Part shown: positions 29,154 to 32,151 of the stretch, piece after piece
How the letters are laid out: each line of letters begins with the position of its first letter
Position numbering within the stretch: the stretch's first letter is position 1
Assembly: GCA_024763435.1 (NCBI GenBank)
Contig: JANTFN010000003.1
Coordinates: 1 to 32,151 of the forward strand
Source: Thermodesulfobacteriota bacterium
GTDB taxonomy: Bacteria; Desulfobacterota; S145-22
Direction of reading: 5' to 3'
DNA length: 32,151 bases
Notes under the pieces: model-generated
Database searches by the model: none
Seen by the model: only the letters and a program-made list of their open reading frames with translations
Told to the model about the DNA's origin: nothing
Position numbers and translations under genes: made by a program

Positions 29154-31910
29154 TTACCTCCTGCAACCACGGTCAGGTAAGTGAAACATTGAAGAAAGAC
29201 CGTACACATAGTTTCTAAAACCATTAGGATACACCACGATGTTTGCAGGGATTCCTCGGTCATTTGTAAAACAACTGCAATAAGGATAGCCACCGCTACT
29301 ACTCTCGCCGAATCTCCAGCACAGACTTCCAGAAGGTGGCTGGTCATAGGATATCCAGATTTCACCACAATACCGCATAATTTCATGGAAGAAAGACTGA
29401 GCCGCGCCACAACTCGAGTTGCCGCTAACATACAGACAAACAACAGATACCCGAACCGAAGCATCCAGGGGGCTTTCCCAGTGGATCTGTCTGCCGTGTC
29501 TGCATCCGGATGTATTGGTCCAGACCCGGAAACCGGCATACCTTACTTCGAAATAACTGCCCAAGCCGTAGTTAGAAGGATCAGACGTATCGGAGACGCG
29601 AATCGCATAATGCGAACCACCATGCAGGGGCACTTCTTCTCCATGAAAAATCCACTGGCCTTCAGATACGCGATTTCCGCCTATATTCCACGTAAACCTT
29701 TGCTCGTTCCCACTAAATACCCCCTGGTTTCGGCTTAAGACCATAACCTCTGTTCCGCTTTCGTCCACAACTGAAATGCGAACGGAGCGTACCCCGGTGT
29801 GTGAGTGTTCTAATGGCCATTGGAATCGAATGACAGTAGGGTTGGCTATATAGCGCACGCCGCCACCATGCATTACCTTGATCGGGCCGGTGACGGAAAA
29901 CGTTTCGCTTATTCCTTCGGTAGGGCCGTTTCTATCTACAACTTTGATCCGGTAATCGGATGCCGGAGACAGATCGGCGGGGATAGGCCAGCTGAGAGAG
30001 TAGGACTCGGATGCCCCATGCCATATGGCACGTTCTGCGGGGATTGTAAGCACGGTATCAGCGCCACGCTTCAGCTGAACCAGAAAAGCGCGTTCTGCGG
30101 GGTAATGGCCATTGATACGCCAGGCAATAATCTGGGTGCTGCCGCGCGGCCAGCTGATCGGCGTGTGTCCTGGTGTTACGAGCCGAATCTCCCAGGCCGT
30201 ATGGGTTCCCCCGCCTCCCTCAGAAGCTCCCCCTTCCCCTATTGGCCGGATGGGAAATGTGACAAATCCGCTTGCTTTGGGATGCGTGGCAAGGATGGTA
30301 TAATTACCATAAGAGATGCCGGATGGGATTTCGAAGTGCAGCGTGTGGATTGCCTGATGCATCGTGCCCGCCCCTTCCGGGAGATATTCTTGCGTCTGTT
30401 CCGCTTCAACGCTGCCGTTGTGGTAGAGCTGAAAGGTAATTGTGCCGGGTTCGACCCGTCGGTTGAACTGATACCTGACGGTCATGGTTCCGCCCGTATG
30501 CTGGACATCATCCCTGGAAGGCTCTAAAAAGTCTATTCGCGCCAAGTTTCTCGTGATCTGAAATTCATCGCTTTCACCGTAGGCGTCGGATGCGGAATGG
30601 CTGGCTGAAATATAATAGCGCCCGATGGGGGTATCCTCCCGGAGCGTTAAAAGAGCCGGAACGCCTGGATGGGCGGGAACAGTTATGGTGCCGGCGTTGG
30701 TGCCGGTCCTGCTGAGGACGGAGAAGGTAATGTCGCCGTCCGACACATCCTCCCGGGTAATCTCATAAATGATATGGATGGTTTCACCCTGGTAATATTT
30801 TGCCGGGCCGACAGGATTGAGAATATGGATTCCCCTGTCAAGTATCATGGGGACCATTGATGGGGGTGACGGTTTCGCCCTTTTGGCCATCATCAAAGGT
30901 GAAACGGGTGTTTTTTTTGTATGTCCTGTGGAAAATGTTGAAGCCGTTTTCTGCTTCAATCTTTCAGATGGGGTAAGCAGAGATGTTTTGGATTTACCAC
31001 TTGGGAGTTGAGCAGTTGAAACCTGGACTTTGGCGCGCCGGGTCAGTTTGAACCCCGTATCGAACTCGACATATTTGCCTTTATTGAGCGCGCCTTTGGG
31101 GTCGATCCTGCTCAAGGACCAGGTCTTGTTCTTCGCTCCCAGCGACAACATTAAGCGCCCCTTGTCATAATGCCCCCGCGTAAACTTTCCCTTGCCTTTG
31201 TTTCTCACACGGAGATGGACGATGCCGTCCTTGAGATATATCTTTTCCACGGAAAGCAGGGGAAATAGCGCGGGCTTCTCTGGTGTTCCCGGGCCGGGCG
31301 ATAGTTTCTGCTTCTGCTTTGCCAGACGCAGGGCTTTTTGAGCTTCCGTTTTCTTGGCGAAAAAACGCCCCCGCCTTGTCAGGCAGGTCCTGCGGGTGAT
31401 TTCGAAAATCCGGTTGTTTAACAGGCACCAGCCTTTTAGTTCACAGGCTGAGGTGGCTTTGGTTTTGTCTGTAAAGAATTTTCCTTTCTTTTTCAGGCAT
31501 TCACCTTTCTTCATTTTGGAAACCTTGTGGTCAATGCAGCAGTAACCCGGTTGACTCATCTCGCAATACAGGTCCGCCGCGTTTTTTTTCTTAAAGAAAT
31601 GCCCTTTGTTTTTCAGGCAGTTCCCCTTATTCGAGGAAACCACCTTGCCATTCAGGCAGCAGTATCCGGGGGTCTGGGCGTCGCAGTAACTCTCGGCAGC
31701 CTCGCGGGTTGCAAAGAAGTGCCCCTTCTGTTTTGAACACATTGCGGCGGTGGTCTTAACGGTTTTACCGCTCTTGCAGCACCACCCGATGGTCTGGCCT
31801 CCTTTTCCCCCTTTTGAGGCCTGCCTGGCATGTGAAGATATAACGGCTCCCACAGTTCCCAGAAGCGCCACAAGCAGGAAGATTATCAAGTGCTTTGCCT
31901 GATTTTTCAT
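29154..31910 (-). CDS. Cys-repeat secreted protein D (4 repeats, Ig-like C-terminus)
   Basis: Called D here. The 918-residue protein starts at an ATG about 5 bp after a GGGGGG-type ribosome site, with a signal peptide (MKNQAKHLIIFLLVALL, cleavage near SSHA). Four Cys-rich modules cover residues 42-194 and the family core domain covers about 218-307 (LLSVEKIYLKDGIVHLRVRN with GKGKF), of the TRRA subtype shared with B. After a linker come about four Ig-like units: DRGIHILNPVGPAKYYQGET, IDFLEPSRDDVQHTGGTMTV, the KNH unit IRLVTPGHTPISWPRGSTQI, and IKVMHGGGVRYIANPTVIRF. The last 120 residues are unusual, with about nine cysteines (TSGCRHG, VVCLYVSGNSSCG, YPYCSC). It is the first gene of the cluster and is preceded by copy 2 of the conserved element. 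Function unknown. Confidence 0.82.
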   Translation of the reverse strand: MKNQAKHLIIFLLVALLGTVGAVISSHARQASKGGKGGQTIGWCCKSGKTVKTTAAMCSKQKGHFFATREAAESYCDAQTPGYCCLNGKVVSSNKGNCLKNKGHFFKKKNAADLYCEMSQPGYCCIDHKVSKMKKGECLKKKGKFFTDKTKATSACELKGWCLLNNRIFEITRRTCLTRRGRFFAKKTEAQKALRLAKQKQKLSPGPGTPEKPALFPLLSVEKIYLKDGIVHLRVRNKGKGKFTRGHYDKGRLMLSLGAKNKTWSLSRIDPKGALNKGKYVEFDTGFKLTRRAKVQVSTAQLPSGKSKTSLLTPSERLKQKTASTFSTGHTKKTPVSPLMMAKRAKPSPPSMVPMILDRGIHILNPVGPAKYYQGETIHIIYEITREDVSDGDITFSVLSRTGTNAGTITVPAHPGVPALLTLREDTPIGRYYISASHSASDAYGESDEFQITRNLARIDFLEPSRDDVQHTGGTMTVRYQFNRRVEPGTITFQLYHNGSVEAEQTQEYLPEGAGTMHQAIHTLHFEIPSGISYGNYTILATHPKASGFVTFPIRPIGEGGASEGGGGTHTAWEIRLVTPGHTPISWPRGSTQIIAWRINGHYPAERAFLVQLKRGADTVLTIPAERAIWHGASESYSLSWPIPADLSPASDYRIKVVDRNGPTEGISETFSVTGPIKVMHGGGVRYIANPTVIRFQWPLEHSHTGVRSVRISVVDESGTEVMVLSRNQGVFSGNEQRFTWNIGGNRVSEGQWIFHGEEVPLHGGSHYAIRVSDTSDPSNYGLGSYFEVRYAGFRVWTNTSGCRHGRQIHWESPLDASVRVSVVCLYVSGNSSCGAAQSFFHEIMRYCGEIWISYDQPPSGSLCWRFGESSSGGYPYCSCFTNDRGIPANIVVYPNGFRNYVYGLSSMFHLPDRGCRR
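31329..31787 (-). repeat. Four-copy Cys-rich module array in protein D
   Basis: The units are 40, 40, 38 and 35 residues long, with 14 cysteines (4, 4, 4 and 2). Unit order and sequence make this the most regular array of the four and the apparent parent of the shorter array in protein C. Confidence 0.85.
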
Positions 31911-31947
31911 GATTTACCCCCCATTTTAATGTTGCAGGATTGTGTTT

Positions 31948-31986
31948 CTTTATAAGTAAGTGCCAAAATCACCGAAAAGGTTCATT
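31948..31986 (-). promoter_or_regulatory. Conserved 39-bp upstream element, copy 2 (before protein D gene)
   Basis: This copy matches 25607-25645 at 37 of 39 positions, starting 38 bp before the protein D start codon. The sequences on either side of the element are not conserved, so it is under selection or was recently copied as part of a larger duplication. The TATAAA inside is a possible -10 box. Confidence 0.6.
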
Positions 31987-32151
31987 GATTATGAAATATT
32001 TTTTTACATATTTCAATTTTGTTATATGAAAAATCTTTAAAACCAACCCTTGTGTCACCTCCAGTATCGGAAAAAATTTATTTTTTTCAGTGCATCTGAA
32101 TTTTTAAAAAATCTAAGGGACCGGAGCGTTAAAAGGCTGAAATACATTGTT

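Noticed and set aside
29820..30527. 235-codon plus-strand frame inside protein D
   Set aside because: It is the complement of Ig-like coding sequence, with no start signal and no family resemblance.
22679..31787. CRISPR array or DNA-level tandem repeat
   Set aside because: The repeats are about 117 bp coding units that diverge in DNA and are conserved as protein. There are no short identical direct repeats with unique spacers.
31948..31986. Sigma-54 promoter in the conserved element (TTGGCAC on the minus strand)
   Set aside because: Copy 2 has TTGGCAC, but the GC expected 10 bp after GG is TA, and copy 1 has GA in place of GG. The conserved part does not fit the -24/-12 rule.

Overview
The window reads as a Gram-negative bacterial chromosome segment. 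Support comes from an apolipoprotein N-acyltransferase, a Kdo/LPS-kinase-like protein, an outer-membrane beta-barrel and several Sec signal peptides. A Desulfobacterota (deltaproteobacterial) origin fits the tungstate-binding proteins and the large secreted proteins built from CARDB and Ig-like domains, but this is an inference from gene content only.

Region 1 (1-1949) holds two tandem DUF1254/DUF1214 genes, the first cut by the window edge. Region 2 (about 1950-4990) is a graveyard of small accessory genes, all on the plus strand: a GNAT acetyltransferase broken by an in-frame TAG, a DUF1232 protein, a HicA toxin whose overlapping HicB antitoxin has an in-frame TAG, a small membrane protein, a CsaA-like tRNA-binding protein, the first 34 codons of a PhzF-like gene, and the last third of an amidohydrolase. 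Two spacers resemble decayed integron attC sites, so this may be a degraded cassette-like stretch.

Region 3 (5044-11000) is ordinary: a TRIC/UPF0126 protein, lnt with a hotdog thioesterase, an FmdB zinc ribbon with a clear promoter, a lipopolysaccharide-kinase-like gene, and an HD-GYP protein followed by a COG2945-type hydrolase.

Region 4 (11100-15350) looks like a tungstate/molybdate locus. It has an HTH regulator fused to a periplasmic-binding-like domain, an alginate-export-family barrel, and a 600-residue secreted protein in which a TupA-type and a WtpA-type oxyanion-binding protein are fused end to end. No permease or ATPase lies beside it. rlmD and a YeeE/YedE sulfur-compound transporter follow.

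Region 5 (18079-31910, minus strand) is the most striking part. It has five large secreted proteins in a row. Four share a signal peptide, 3-5 copies of a cysteine-rich module of about 39 residues that I do not recognise, and a core domain of about 90 residues, then diverge completely into different Ig/CARDB/TIG-like C-termini. Core-domain subtypes alternate along the cluster, and a near-identical 39-bp element precedes the first gene of each pair, which points to duplication of a two-gene unit. Repeat loss, patchwork recombination and a probable ATA start codon are visible. The family behaves like a set of diversifying surface or extracellular proteins.
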